Notes: generated from the letters alone by a model not told the origin. DNA of 35,140 bases from Rhodoferax sp. (GCA_026224975.1 JAMFRW010000121.1:1-35140), one strand, 5' to 3'; positions 24,163-33,430 are shown, counted from the stretch's first letter. Numbers and translations are program-made.

Positions 24163-24268
24163 TCTGCCGCTGGTCGCCGATGCCGTAGAAGCGCATCTTG
24201 TTGCCGGGCACCACATCGTTTGGTGCTTTCAAGAACGCGGCCAGCGAGCGCTCCACGTATCGGCGCGT
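24125..24268 (-). pseudogene. Cytochrome c C-terminal remnant
   Basis: A 47-codon open stretch reads as the end of a class I cytochrome c: RYVERSLAAFLKAPNDVV, then PGNKMRFYGIGDQRQ (the P-x-x-K-M segment holding the axial Met) and ISDLLVYLHSLR before the stop. The CxxCH haem site and the first half are missing. In frame, a TGA stands at 24269-24271. It overlaps the convergent LysR gene by 38 bases. Presumed deletion scar. Confidence 0.7.
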
Positions 24269-24309
24269 TCATGCGGCCTGTAGAACGTGACACAGCCAGC
24301 GCCGTCTCG

Positions 24310-25683
24310 TCACGCGGCCGCGCCACCTTGGGCACCACATCGCGCGGCAACCGACAGCATCGCGGCGAGACTCAATTCGACATCGGCCTCGGTCGTCGCC
24401 CAGGAACTCACGCTGATGCGCATCGCCGTGTGCCCTTGCCATTCGGTCACGCCGCACCAGCAAGTGCCATCGGCCTGCAGCTCAGTGATCACGCGCCGGG
24501 TCATCTCCGCATCGCCGAAGCTCACCAGCACCTGGTTGAGCACCACGTCGTTGAGGATGGCGAAGCCCGCCTCGGAGAGCCCCGCGGCAAAGCGCCGCGC
24601 ATGGCCGCAGCAGCGCTCGATCATCCCGGCCACGCCGCTGCGGCCGAGTGCGCTGAGAACTGCCCACACATCGACACCACGTGCCCGGCGCGACAGCTCT
24701 GGCGTGAAATCCGACGGTGAGCGCGAGCCCGGGTTCGGCGGCAAGTACGCGGCCGTGACCGACATGGCAGCCCGTAAGCTCGCGCCATCGCGCACGAAGG
24801 CCAGGCCGCTGTCGTAAGGCACGTTGAGCCACTTGTGGGCGTCGGTCGCCCACGAGTCGGCCATCGCGAGGCCGGGGGCCAGGTGGCGCAACGCAGGTGC
24901 CGCCGCAGCCCAGAGCCCGAAAGCGCCATCGACATGCACCCACGCGCCCGCGGCGTGGGCCGCTTTGCACAGCTGGCCGATAGGGTCGAAGGCTCCGGTG
25001 TTGATGTTGCCGGCCTGCAGGCACAGGATCGTCGGGCCAGTCATCGCCGGCAGCAACTCGGGCCGCATGCGGCCTTGCGCATCGGTGCCGACACGCACGA
25101 CGCGGTTGCGGCCGAGGCCGAGCACGCCGAGCGACTTGAAGAGCGTCGGATGCGCTTCGGCGCTCACCAGCACGGTGATGGGCGGCGCACCGAAGAGGCC
25201 ATCGGCTTCCACATCCCAACCCGTGTTCTTCAGCACCGCATGGCGCGCTGCGGCCAGGCCACAGAGGTTGGCCTGGGTCGCGCCGGTGACGAAGGCGCCA
25301 GCGGCATCGCGTGGCAGATCGAGGATCTCGAGCAGCCAGCGCAACGCCGCGTGTTCGAAGGCCGCGACGCCGGGCGTGGGGCCGTGCAGCGCGGCGTTCT
25401 GGTCCCAGGCAGTGGTGAGCCAGTTGCTCGCCACGCTCACCGGCAGCGCGCCGCCGATGACGAAGCCGAAGAAGCGCCCGCCGGTCGATGCGGCGGTGGC
25501 CGGCGAGCCGATCTCGTCGAGTTGCCGCAGCACCATCTGCGGGTCTTGCGGGTGCTCGGGGAGTGGAACGTCGAGGCTCTTCAGGCGCTCGACCGCGGCG
25601 GGGCTTGGCACCACATCGCGCGTCGCCATCGAGTCCAGATAGTCGGATGCGCGCTGGGCCGCATCGAGGAGCAACGCGTTCAT
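24310..25683 (-). CDS. PLP-dependent group II decarboxylase/aminotransferase-like enzyme
   Basis: A 457-residue fold-type I PLP enzyme of the group II decarboxylase family (glutamate, aromatic amino acid or diaminobutyrate decarboxylases). Key sites are VTGATQANL (133-141), which would contact the phosphate, HVDGAFG with Asp252, and the Schiff-base Lys284 in DAHKWLN. The substrate cannot be read off; the dispersed Trp/His residues do not single out tyrosine, tryptophan or glutamate. It starts 13 bases after the DUF3297 gene and likely shares its transcript. The first 20 residues are an extra helix. Confidence 0.85.
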   Translation of the reverse strand: MNALLLDAAQRASDYLDSMATRDVVPSPAAVERLKSLDVPLPEHPQDPQMVLRQLDEIGSPATAASTGGRFFGFVIGGALPVSVASNWLTTAWDQNAALHGPTPGVAAFEHAALRWLLEILDLPRDAAGAFVTGATQANLCGLAAARHAVLKNTGWDVEADGLFGAPPITVLVSAEAHPTLFKSLGVLGLGRNRVVRVGTDAQGRMRPELLPAMTGPTILCLQAGNINTGAFDPIGQLCKAAHAAGAWVHVDGAFGLWAAAAPALRHLAPGLAMADSWATDAHKWLNVPYDSGLAFVRDGASLRAAMSVTAAYLPPNPGSRSPSDFTPELSRRARGVDVWAVLSALGRSGVAGMIERCCGHARRFAAGLSEAGFAILNDVVLNQVLVSFGDAEMTRRVITELQADGTCWCGVTEWQGHTAMRISVSSWATTEADVELSLAAMLSVAARCGAQGGAAA

Positions 25684-25696
25684 GCCAAGACGCTTC

Positions 25697-25945
25697 TCAA
25701 CCGAAAAACGCTTCCACCTTGCCCTTGAGCTTGATCAGCAGCGGCTGGCCCTTGCGGTCGATCGCCTTGCCGGCCGGCACGCGGATCCAGCCTTCACTGA
25801 TGCAGTACTCGGACACATCGAAACGCTCGGCATCGTTGAAGCGGATGCGCACGTCGCGCTCGAACACCGCGCGCACATGGTGCGGGCTGCGCGGGTCGAC
25901 GGAAAGACGGTCGGGCAAGGTGAGCTCGGGGGCGGCGTCTGTCAT
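25697..25945 (-). CDS. DUF3297 family protein
   Basis: An 82-residue protein matching DUF3297 throughout: LPDRLSVDPRSPHHVRAVFERDVRIRFN, then YCISEGWIRVPAGKAIDRKGQPLLIKLKGKVEAFF. The function is unknown and no catalytic residues are evident. It has a small beta-rich pattern. It lies between YebC and the PLP enzyme, co-directional and closely spaced, so it is probably an operon member. Confidence 0.9.
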   Translation of the reverse strand: MTDAAPELTLPDRLSVDPRSPHHVRAVFERDVRIRFNDAERFDVSEYCISEGWIRVPAGKAIDRKGQPLLIKLKGKVEAFFG

Positions 25946-26010
25946 GGGAATCTGCTTTCTGGAAATCTATGAATTTGGGTCGACGGCGGTGGCGCAGGCG
26001 GTCGTGAGGC

Positions 26011-26721
26011 TCAGCCACCGAGGCCGGCAAACACCTGCTGCACGTCCTCGTTGGCATCGAGCGCGGCCAGGAAGTCTTCGACCTCTTCCAACTGCTCGGC
26101 GTTGAGGCTGGCAGGCGCGACCGGGTTCTTCGGCTTGTAGCCGAGCTTGGCCGAGAGCACCGCGAAGCCTTGCGCCGGCAACGCGCGCGAGACGATGTCG
26201 AGATCGGCCGGGTCGGTGAGGAACACCGTAACGCCTTCCTCACCCGCCTCGAAGTCCTGCGCGCCGGCTTCGATGGCGGCCATCTCGGCATCGCTGCCTG
26301 CCACCGACACCTCGGCCTCGATCATGCCCACATGATCGAAATCCCAGGCCACCGAACCCGAAGCGCCGAGCTGGCCCTTGCGGAAAAGCACGCGCATCTC
26401 CGACGCGGCGCGGTTGAGGTTGTCGGTCAGGCATTCGACCATCACCGGCACGCGGTGCGGCGCAAAGCCTTCGTAGAGCGCATGCTCGAAGTGAACCGCG
26501 TCACCGGTGAGCCCAGCGCCCTTCTTGATGGCGCGCTCCAGCGTTTCCTTCGGCATGGAGACCTTGCGCGCCTGCTCCACCACCAGCCGCAGCCGCGAGT
26601 TGGCCGCAGGGTCGGCGCCGTGGCGGGCGGCGATCATGATGTCTTTCGAGAGCTTGCCGAAGAGCCGGCCCCTGGCGTTGGCCGCCACATCCTTGTGCTT
26701 TGCTTTCCACTGCGCGCCCAT
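26011..26721 (-). CDS. YebC/PmpR-family protein (YeeN-like subgroup)
   Basis: A 236-residue YebC/TACO1-family protein. The signature [28 protein letters not shown], the RARxG-like loop and [28 protein letters not shown] are clear. Older annotation calls these transcription regulators; more recent work links the family to relief of ribosome stalling at proline-rich sequence. The final segment ([23 protein letters not shown]) is also typical. First gene of the YebC-DUF3297-decarboxylase group. Residues at the very N-terminus differ from YebC proper, placing it in the YeeN-like branch. Confidence 0.9.
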   Translation of the reverse strand: MGAQWKAKHKDVAANARGRLFGKLSKDIMIAARHGADPAANSRLRLVVEQARKVSMPKETLERAIKKGAGLTGDAVHFEHALYEGFAPHRVPVMVECLTDNLNRAASEMRVLFRKGQLGASGSVAWDFDHVGMIEAEVSVAGSDAEMAAIEAGAQDFEAGEEGVTVFLTDPADLDIVSRALPAQGFAVLSAKLGYKPKNPVAPASLNAEQLEEVEDFLAALDANEDVQQVFAGLGG

Positions 26722-26891
26722 GTGCGAGTCGTCCTTCGAGTTGGCTGATGCCGGTGTGCTGTCGGCTCGGAGGCCGAAAGAGATACGCGCGCCGTCGAAT
26801 GATCAGGCGCGCGTGGTCGCGATTTTAGGCGCCGAAGATCACGGCGGCGTCGCCGACCGGACAGGCCTCTCTTCGATGGCCACTGCCGTGT

Positions 26892-27776
26892 TCAGCGCTG
26901 CCGGATCGCAGCCAGTGCGGCGAGCATGTGCCTTGTGGCGGGTTCCGATCCGCCCACCCGGTGGGCCAGGCCCAGCGCTCGCCACAGGCGCGGGCTGAGC
27001 GGCAAGGTCACCATGCGTGGATCCAACGCAGCCGCCCCTTCCTCACGTGGCAGCACCGCAGCACCATAGCCGGCTGCCACCAGGCTCTTGATGGCGTCAT
27101 TGAAGTTCAACGCTATGCGCGCCTTCGGTTGTTCGCCGGCTGCGGCGAACCAGTCCATCGTCATGCGGTGGAGCCGCGTGCTCGCGTCGATGAGGATCAG
27201 CGGGCGCGCCGCGAGCCAGGCCGGCGTGATCGTGCGCGGCACGGCCCACCCGCTCGGCAGGAACGCCATCACCGGGTCGCGGCGCCAGGGCACGATCTGC
27301 ACGCCCTTGACTGCTGCCTGTGGCAGCGCCACCAGACCGATGTCCAGCGTACCTTCCTGCAGGCGCGCCATGGTCTCCTGCGAGGTCAGCACCGCGACCT
27401 GCACATCCACCTCGGAATGCTCACGGCCCATGATCTCGATGGCCTGTGGCAGCAGCCACGCCAAGGCGCCGGTGGACGCCCCGAGCCGCACCCGGCCAGA
27501 GCGCCCTTTGACCTGGCGGGCCACTTCTTCGACCGCCGCGTCGGCATCGGCGAGCAGACGGCGGGCGCGGTCGATGAGCCCCTGGCCGACCCCGGTGGGC
27601 ACCACGCGCTGCCGCTGGCGGAGCAGCAGCGTGGCGCCGAGCCGCGACTCCAGTTCCGCCACATGCAGGCTCACGGTTGGCGCCGCCAGATGCAAGGTCT
27701 GCGCCGCCGCTGCGAACGAGCCCAGCTCGGCGATCGTCACCAGCGTGCGCAATTGGTCGAGATTCAGCTCTCGCAT
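26892..27776 (-). CDS. LysR-family regulator (divergent from argC)
   Basis: A 294-residue LysR regulator. The helix-turn-helix covers about 1-60 (DQLRTLVTIAELGSFAAAAQTLHLAAPTVSLHVAELESRLGATLLLRQ). The effector domain (about 90-290) has GRVRLGASTGALAWLLPQAI and LDIGLVALPQ. It is divergent from argC across 97 bases, so it likely controls argC; an N-acetylglutamate or arginine-type ligand is possible but unproven. Stop at 26892, 170 bases from the yebC start with nothing recognisable between. Confidence 0.93.
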   Translation of the reverse strand: MRELNLDQLRTLVTIAELGSFAAAAQTLHLAAPTVSLHVAELESRLGATLLLRQRQRVVPTGVGQGLIDRARRLLADADAAVEEVARQVKGRSGRVRLGASTGALAWLLPQAIEIMGREHSEVDVQVAVLTSQETMARLQEGTLDIGLVALPQAAVKGVQIVPWRRDPVMAFLPSGWAVPRTITPAWLAARPLILIDASTRLHRMTMDWFAAAGEQPKARIALNFNDAIKSLVAAGYGAAVLPREEGAAALDPRMVTLPLSPRLWRALGLAHRVGGSEPATRHMLAALAAIRQR

Positions 27777-27873
27777 CGCAGTTCAGAATTACCGACTGTC
27801 GTGTTCATGACATTCAACTTTACCAATCCAGCGAAAAGCCGCAACCTTGGCGCTTCACCACAGGAGCAATCAC

Positions 27874-28866
27874 ATGACCGCGAGCGTTTTCGTCGATGGC
27901 GACCAAGGCACCACCGGGCTGAAGATCATGGAGCGCTTGTCCGGGCGCGATGACATCACAGTGATCACCCTGCCCGGAGCATTGCGCAAGGACGACGCCG
28001 CGCGCGCGTCGGCGATCAACGACTGCGACGTGGCCATCCTGTGCCTGCCCGATGAGGCAGCGGTACGCGCGGTCGCCAGCATCCGCAATCCACGCGTGCG
28101 CGTCATCGATGCCTCCTCGGCGCATCGCACCCATGGGGATTGGGTCTACGGCTTCGCCGAAATGTCGCCCGAGCAGCCCGCTCGAATCGCCCAGGCCAGG
28201 CGCCTCAGCAATCCCGGTTGTTACCCGACGGGTGCCATCGCATTGCTTCGTCCGCTGGTCGAAGCCGGCGCCCTGCGCGCTGATGCAGCGCTGAGCATCA
28301 ACGCCGTCTCTGGCTACTCCGGACGCGGACGCGAGGGCATCGAAGCCCACGAAGGCCCAGGCATCGCAAGAGCCCTGCCCTTCCAGACCTATGGCCTGAG
28401 CCTGCAGCACAAACATGTGCCGGAGATCGAACTGCATGCAGGCCTGCACGGGCGACCCCTCTTCGTGCCGTCGTACGGCAGCTTCCGGCAGGGCATCGTG
28501 CTGACCATCCCCTTGCACGCCTCGATGCTGAAACGGCCGATGACGCTTCAGGCCTTGCGCGATCTGCTGGCGCTGCGCTATCGCGATCACCCCAACGTGC
28601 AAGTGCTCGATGCCGGCCAGACCGAGGCGATGACGCGGCTCGACCCGCAGGCACTCAACGGCAGCAACGATCTGCAACTGGCCGTGTTCGGCCACGACTC
28701 GCATGGCCAGTTCCTGCTGAGCGCCGTGTTCGACAACCTGGGCAAGGGCGCCTCGGGGGCTGCGGTGCAAAACCTGGAGACGATGCTCGGGCTGAGCAGC
28801 ATCGCAGATGGCGCCCGGTCAGGCGACCTTAATAAGTCTCCAGGTGCAGCCGGCCTTCGCGCTTGA
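27874..28866 (+). CDS. argC: N-acetyl-gamma-glutamyl-phosphate reductase (ArgC, type 2)
   Basis: A 330-residue short-type ArgC, which reduces N-acetylglutamyl-5-phosphate to the semialdehyde with NADPH in arginine synthesis. The Rossmann loop is GDQGTTG (9-15) and the catalytic Cys116 sits in [17 protein letters not shown] and [23 protein letters not shown] close the protein. The usual family end is at LGL; here about 23 residues follow and overlap the boxA end on the other strand by 38 bases. The start at 27874 has AGGAG seven to eleven bases upstream. No other arg gene is near, and a divergent LysR regulator suggests a local or inducible copy. Confidence 0.92.
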   Translation: MTASVFVDGDQGTTGLKIMERLSGRDDITVITLPGALRKDDAARASAINDCDVAILCLPDEAAVRAVASIRNPRVRVIDASSAHRTHGDWVYGFAEMSPEQPARIAQARRLSNPGCYPTGAIALLRPLVEAGALRADAALSINAVSGYSGRGREGIEAHEGPGIARALPFQTYGLSLQHKHVPEIELHAGLHGRPLFVPSYGSFRQGIVLTIPLHASMLKRPMTLQALRDLLALRYRDHPNVQVLDAGQTEAMTRLDPQALNGSNDLQLAVFGHDSHGQFLLSAVFDNLGKGASGAAVQNLETMLGLSSIADGARSGDLNKSPGAAGLRA

Positions 28867-30109
28867 GCGCTGCACCCAGCGCCTCCCACGCCAGGCCGGC
28901 CTCTTCGGCGATGTCGCGAAGGGCCAGCACCACGCCTTCTTCCATGCTTTTGAGGCCGCAGACGTAGATGAAGGTGTTCGCATCCTTCAGCAGCTCGGCC
29001 AGGTCGGCCGCGCGCTCGCGCAGGTGGTCTTGCACGTAACGCCGCGGCTGGCCGGGCACGCGGGAGAACGCGAGGTTGATGTCGATGAAGTCCTTGGGCA
29101 GGCTTTGCAGCGGGCCGAAGTACGGCAGCTCCTGCTGGGTGCGCGCGCCGAAGAAGAGCATCAGCTTGCCGCCTTCGAACTTTGCCGTCTTGCGCAACCT
29201 GCGCCGCCATTCGGTCATCGCGCGCATTGGGGCGCTGCCGGTGCCGGTGCAGATCATCACGATGTTCGACTTCGGGTGGTTCGGCATCAGGAAGGAATGG
29301 CCGAAGGGGCCGATGACCTGGACCGCATCGCCCACCTTCAGATCGCACAGGTAGTTCGACGCGACGCCGCGCACCGGGTGGCCTTGATGGTCCACCGTCA
29401 CGCGCTTGACCGTGAGCGACACGTTGTTGTAGCCGGCCCGTTCGCCGTTGCGCGGGCTGGCCACCGAGTATTGGCGCGCCACATGCGGCTTGCCGCGCGC
29501 GTCCAGCCCGGGCGGCTGGACGGCGATCGACTGGCCTTCGAGCACCGGGAACGGCATCGCGCCGAAGTCGAGCACGATGTGGTGTGTTTCGCTGTCGAAG
29601 CCGGCTTCGGTGCAGTTGAAGTTGCCGACCACGGTGGCGCTCGTCGGCGACTTCGGGCCGTAGAGGTTGGTGTAGGCGTGTGCGGCCGACCACGGCGGCG
29701 TGGTCGCGCCGTAGGTGGCGGATTGGAAGGTAGCTGCGCCAGCGGCCTCGGCATTCGCGGTGGCCGCTGCAGGCGTCGATTCGAGGGCGATGGGTTCGGC
29801 GCCCATCGTCACACCTTCGGCTTCGAGTTGTTCCGGCGTCAGCTCGCTTGGCAATTCGTCCCACAGCAATTGCGCTTCGATGGGGTAGGCGCGCGTCAAT
29901 GGCATCGTCCGCCAGTTGTCGATCGAGCCTGTCGGGCACGGCGAGATGCAGGCCATGCAGCCGTTGCACACATCGGCTCGCACCACGTAGTTGCGATCGT
30001 CGTGCGTGATCGCGCCCACCGGGCACGTGGCTTCGCAGGTGTTGCAGCGGATGCAGATCTCGGGGTCGATCAGGTGCTGCCGGATCACCGCGACGTCTGA
30101 TGCGTCCAT
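28829..30109 (-). CDS. boxA: Benzoyl-CoA 2,3-epoxidase reductase subunit BoxA
   Basis: A 426-residue flavin/iron-sulfur reductase that passes NADPH electrons to BoxB. Two ferredoxin-type 4Fe-4S motifs are present, [12 protein letters not shown] (Cys 19, 22, 25, 29) and [12 protein letters not shown] (Cys 48, 51, 54, 58). The ferredoxin-NADP reductase half is seen as RQYSVASPR (FAD), [13 protein letters not shown] (NADPH) and the C-terminal LHLETY. An Ala-rich linker (about 100-135) separates the halves. The start is 30109 (MDASDV); the longer frame to 30139 is unlikely. Last gene of boxCBA; it ends inside the convergent argC tail. Confidence 0.95.
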   Translation of the reverse strand: MDASDVAVIRQHLIDPEICIRCNTCEATCPVGAITHDDRNYVVRADVCNGCMACISPCPTGSIDNWRTMPLTRAYPIEAQLLWDELPSELTPEQLEAEGVTMGAEPIALESTPAAATANAEAAGAATFQSATYGATTPPWSAAHAYTNLYGPKSPTSATVVGNFNCTEAGFDSETHHIVLDFGAMPFPVLEGQSIAVQPPGLDARGKPHVARQYSVASPRNGERAGYNNVSLTVKRVTVDHQGHPVRGVASNYLCDLKVGDAVQVIGPFGHSFLMPNHPKSNIVMICTGTGSAPMRAMTEWRRRLRKTAKFEGGKLMLFFGARTQQELPYFGPLQSLPKDFIDINLAFSRVPGQPRRYVQDHLRERAADLAELLKDANTFIYVCGLKSMEEGVVLALRDIAEEAGLAWEALGAALKREGRLHLETY

Positions 30110-30150
30110 TGGGTTGTCTCTATTTTGCGTCAGGTGCATCGCGATCGAGC

Positions 30151-30217
30151 GAACGCCGCGGAACCGGCTTTGCCGGGCCGCTGGCGTTGCCCCCTCGAGG
30201 GGGAGCGGCGCAGCCGC
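30151..30217. repeat. REP-like cluster of three hairpins between boxB and boxA
   Basis: Three adjacent small palindromes: CCGGCTTTGCCGG (30164-30176), CCCCCTCGAGGGGG (30190-30203) and GCGGCGCAGCCGC (30205-30217). An outer imperfect arm pair, AACGCCGCGG/CCGCTGGCGTT, brackets the first. The GC-rich CTCGAG-centred style is familiar from short intergenic repeats in Comamonadaceae. It starts 42 bases upstream of the boxA start and stops 12 bases from the boxB stop, so it could set the relative mRNA levels. Confidence 0.7.
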
Positions 30218-30229
30218 TTCGGGGGTGGG

Positions 30230-31657
30230 TCATCCAAATCTCACGTATTCGAAGTCTACCGGCTGCTTGTTGATGCCCATCGCCGGCGGCGCTATCCAGT
30301 TGGCGAACTTGCCGGCATCGACCACGCGGCCCATCAACGAAGCGACGAACGCAAAGTCTTGTGACGTCGGCAGCCATTCATCTTTCTTGGCCGCCCATTC
30401 GCTCTCGCTCACCACGCGCCCCTCGGGCGACATCTTGATGCCGGCCAGCGCGCCGATCTGGCGGTTGAAGGCCTTGTGCGGCACGACCAGGCGAGTCGGG
30501 ATACCGGCCTTCTCCAGCACCTTGTTCCAGCGGTTCACGCCGGCCACCGAATCCTTGATGAAGTCGTCGCGCAGCACTTCGTTCAAGGCGTTGAGCATCG
30601 GCACTTCCTTCTCTTGAAGCTGGCCGTTCTGAACTTCCAGCACCTTGTAGGTCTGGCCCTTCAACACATGGTCGTCGGTGCGCTTGCCTTCTTCGTAACG
30701 GCCCTTGATGCCGGTGCTGTAGAAGGTCGCGGCGTTGCTCGACTGGTCAGCGCCGAAGAGGTCGATGGTGACCGAGTAGTGGAAATTGAGATAGCGCTGG
30801 ACGGTGCCCAGATCGATGGCGCCGGCCTCGCGGATGGTCTTCGCGTCATCCGACTTCAGCTCGTTCATCACCTGGCAGGTGCGTTGTATCACGCGCGATA
30901 CACCGCTCTCACCGACGAACATATGATGCGCTTCTTCGGTCAGCATGAACTTGGTCGTGCGCGCGAGCGGGTCGAACGCGCTCTCGGCCAACGCGGACAG
31001 CTGGAACTTGCCGTCGCGGTCGGTGAAGTACGTGAACATGAAGAACGCGAGCCAGTCGGGCGTCTGCTCGTTGAAAGCGCCGAGGATGCGCGGGTTGTTC
31101 TCGTCGCCCGAACGGCGCTCGAGCAGCGCGTCGGCCTCTTCGCGGCCGTCGCGGCCGAAGTGCTTGTGCAGCAGGTAGACCATCGCCCACAGGTGGCGGC
31201 CTTCCTCGACGTTGATCTGGAACAGGTTGCGCAGGTCGTACATCGACGGCGCGGTCAGGCCGAGGTGGCGTTGCTGTTCCACCGATGCGGGTTCGGTGTC
31301 GCCCTGCGTGACGATGATGCGGCGCAGGTTGGCGCGGTGCTCGCCGGGCACGTCTTGCCAGGCCTTCTCGCCCTTGTGGTCGCCGAAGTGCACTTGCCGA
31401 TTGGCATCACCCGGGTTGAGGAAGATGCCCCAGCGGTAATCGCGCATCTTCACATGGCCGAACTGCGCCCAGCCCGAAGGATCGACGCTCACCGCGGTGC
31501 GCAGGTACACATCGAAGTTGGTCGAGCCTTCCGGGCCCACGTCGTCCCACCAGTTGATGAAGTTGGGCTGCCACTGTTCGAGCGCGCGCTGCAGCGTGCG
31601 GTCTTCGGCCAGATTGACGTTGTTGGGAATCTTTTCGCTGTAGTCGATGGTGGACAT
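30230..31657 (-). CDS. boxB: Benzoyl-CoA 2,3-epoxidase oxygenase subunit BoxB
   Basis: A 475-residue diiron epoxidase that adds one oxygen to benzoyl-CoA, forming the 2,3-epoxide. Iron ligands fit the known BoxB pattern with a shift of two residues: Glu122, Glu152 and His155 (EEGRH), Asp213, Glu242 and His245 (TEEAHH). The flanking stretches LTAPSMYDLRNLFQINVEEGRHLWAMVYLL and the C-terminal PPAMGINKQPVDFEYVRF are characteristic. The start at 31657 has AGGA ten bases upstream; the longer frame runs into boxC. It begins 13 bases after boxC and is co-transcribed. Confidence 0.96.
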   Translation of the reverse strand: MSTIDYSEKIPNNVNLAEDRTLQRALEQWQPNFINWWDDVGPEGSTNFDVYLRTAVSVDPSGWAQFGHVKMRDYRWGIFLNPGDANRQVHFGDHKGEKAWQDVPGEHRANLRRIIVTQGDTEPASVEQQRHLGLTAPSMYDLRNLFQINVEEGRHLWAMVYLLHKHFGRDGREEADALLERRSGDENNPRILGAFNEQTPDWLAFFMFTYFTDRDGKFQLSALAESAFDPLARTTKFMLTEEAHHMFVGESGVSRVIQRTCQVMNELKSDDAKTIREAGAIDLGTVQRYLNFHYSVTIDLFGADQSSNAATFYSTGIKGRYEEGKRTDDHVLKGQTYKVLEVQNGQLQEKEVPMLNALNEVLRDDFIKDSVAGVNRWNKVLEKAGIPTRLVVPHKAFNRQIGALAGIKMSPEGRVVSESEWAAKKDEWLPTSQDFAFVASLMGRVVDAGKFANWIAPPAMGINKQPVDFEYVRFG

Positions 31658-31670
31658 GTGGTGTTCCTGG

Positions 31671-33347
31671 TCAAACGCGGTTTTGATCGAACGCGGCTTT
31701 CTCGCCCGTGCCATAAACCTTCAACGCCCCCTTCTCCCCCACCGCATTCGGCCGCTGGAAGATCCAGTTCTGCCAGGCGGTGAGGCGGCCGAAGATGCGG
31801 GTGTTCATGTTCTCCTTGCTGGCGAAGCGCAGGTTGGCTTCCAGGCCGGTCAACGAGTCGGGTGACATGGCGGCGCGTTCTTCTATGGCGATGCGGATCT
31901 CGTCGTCCCAGTCGATGTCGTCGGGCGCGGCAGTCACCAAGCCCAGCTTCAAGGCTTCGTCAGCATCGAGAGATTGCCCGCTGGCCGCGCGCGCAGCAGC
32001 GAGTGGCACCTCTTCTTCGTAGAACCGCCGTTGCAAACGCGTCTGGTCGTTCACCATCGGCAGCGGGCCAAAGTTGAACTCGCCCAGCGTGAGCCGCGGC
32101 GCGCGCACCGCGTCGTCGGGCAGCGCGAGCATGTAGGCGCGGTCGGCCGCGAAGGCGAGTTCGGCCAGGCTGCCCGCAAAGCACGAGCCCGGCTCGATCA
32201 GCGCGAAGAGGCTGCGTGACGACACATCGAGCCGCGCAAAAGTGCGGCGCAGCAGGCCGATGGTCTCGTTGACCAGCCAGTGGTCCTGGTGCTTGAGCAT
32301 CGTCGCATCCGAGGCCAGCACGGCCGCGGCGTCACCTTCGGTCTTGAGCAGCCAGGTGCCGATCTCGAGTTCGTTGGTGCGCATCATCAGGATGGCGTCG
32401 TCGAGCTGGCGGCACATGGCGAGCGGATACCAGTTCGCGCCCGCGGCTTCGATGGTCTTGATGTCGGCGGGCTGCGTGCCGCCGGGCGCCTTGACTGTGA
32501 AGGTCGCAGTGCGCTTGGCGCGGTCGATCTCGACGGTGACGTGTTCGTAGCGCAGGCTGTTTTCAGCATCTTCACGTTCGACTCGTGACAGCAGCACGCC
32601 CTGGCCATCGGCCGGGCGATGACTCGCAGCGCCCAGCTTCGCCGCCCGCTCCTGCACCGCCGCACCGAACTGCGCCGGTTTGACCACGGCATCGACCAGC
32701 CGCCAGTCGACCGCCTTCTGGCCGCGCACGCCTTCGACGCTGGTGCAGAAGATGTCGGCGAGGTCGTGGCGGACCTTGCGCTTGTCGGTGACGCGGGTGA
32801 GGCCGCCGGTGCCGGGCAGCACGCCGAGCAGCGGGACTTCCGGGAGGCTCACGGACGACGAGCGGTCGTCGACCAGCACGATGTCGTCACACGCCAGCGC
32901 CAGCTCGTAGCCACCGCCCGCGCAAGCGCCGTTCACCGCCGCCACGAACTTCAGGCCCGAATGCCTGGACGAGTCTTCGATGCCGTTGCGCGTCTCGTTG
33001 GTGAACTTGCAGAAGTTGACCTTCCACGCGTGGCTGGAGACGCCCAGCATGAAGATGTTCGCGCCCGAGCAGAAGATGCGGTCCTTGGCGCTGGTGACGA
33101 TCACGGCGCGCACTTCGGGGTGTTCGAAGCGGATGCGGTTGAGCGCGTCGTGCAGTTCGATGTCCACGCCCAGGTCGTAGCTGTTGAGCTTCAACTTGTA
33201 GCCGGGGCGGATGCCGCCGTCTTCGTCGATGGCCAGCGAGAGCTTGGCGACCGCGCCTTCGGTACTCAGCTTCCAGTGGCGGTACTGGCTGGGGTCGGTG
33301 CGGTAATCAACGGTCGGCGTGGCGGCGGTGGGGGCTGAAGCGGTCAT
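31671..33347 (-). CDS. boxC: 2,3-epoxybenzoyl-CoA dihydrolase BoxC
   Basis: A 558-residue crotonase-superfamily enzyme that opens the epoxide ring of benzoyl-CoA epoxide with two waters, giving 3,4-dehydroadipyl-CoA semialdehyde and formate. The first crotonase domain has the oxyanion-hole segments SAKDRIFCSGANIFMLG and NGACAGGGYELALACDDIVLVDD, then SLPEVPLLGVLPGTGGLTR. A second, divergent crotonase-like half runs to NTRIFGRLTAWQNWIFQRPNAVG, the standard end. The start at 33347 has AGGAG eight bases upstream. First gene of the operon; the promoter and dyad lie at 33405-33435. Confidence 0.95.
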   Translation of the reverse strand: MTASAPTAATPTVDYRTDPSQYRHWKLSTEGAVAKLSLAIDEDGGIRPGYKLKLNSYDLGVDIELHDALNRIRFEHPEVRAVIVTSAKDRIFCSGANIFMLGVSSHAWKVNFCKFTNETRNGIEDSSRHSGLKFVAAVNGACAGGGYELALACDDIVLVDDRSSSVSLPEVPLLGVLPGTGGLTRVTDKRKVRHDLADIFCTSVEGVRGQKAVDWRLVDAVVKPAQFGAAVQERAAKLGAASHRPADGQGVLLSRVEREDAENSLRYEHVTVEIDRAKRTATFTVKAPGGTQPADIKTIEAAGANWYPLAMCRQLDDAILMMRTNELEIGTWLLKTEGDAAAVLASDATMLKHQDHWLVNETIGLLRRTFARLDVSSRSLFALIEPGSCFAGSLAELAFAADRAYMLALPDDAVRAPRLTLGEFNFGPLPMVNDQTRLQRRFYEEEVPLAAARAASGQSLDADEALKLGLVTAAPDDIDWDDEIRIAIEERAAMSPDSLTGLEANLRFASKENMNTRIFGRLTAWQNWIFQRPNAVGEKGALKVYGTGEKAAFDQNRV

Positions 33348-33404
33348 GGCGATCTCCTGGTGACGCTGCATCGAAACATCGGTCGTCTCAGACAGCGAGT
33401 CGGT

Positions 33405-33430
33405 GCAGCATATTACATGCAATATGTTGC
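33405..33430. promoter_or_regulatory. Inverted repeat over the boxC promoter, candidate BoxR-type operator
   Basis: GCAGCATATT (33405-33414) and AATATGTTGC (33421-33430) are complementary at nine of ten positions around ACATGC. The dyad covers most of the promoter spacer and the -10. TGCA-type repeats are known operators of the BzdR/BoxR regulators of benzoyl-CoA pathways; assignment to BoxR is inference. Confidence 0.55.

Noticed and set aside
28808-31783. Two long plus-strand frames (430 and 435 codons) across boxA and boxB
   Set aside because: Antisense to genes with intact iron-sulfur and diiron motifs; the products are Val/Ala/Arg-rich without recognisable domains.
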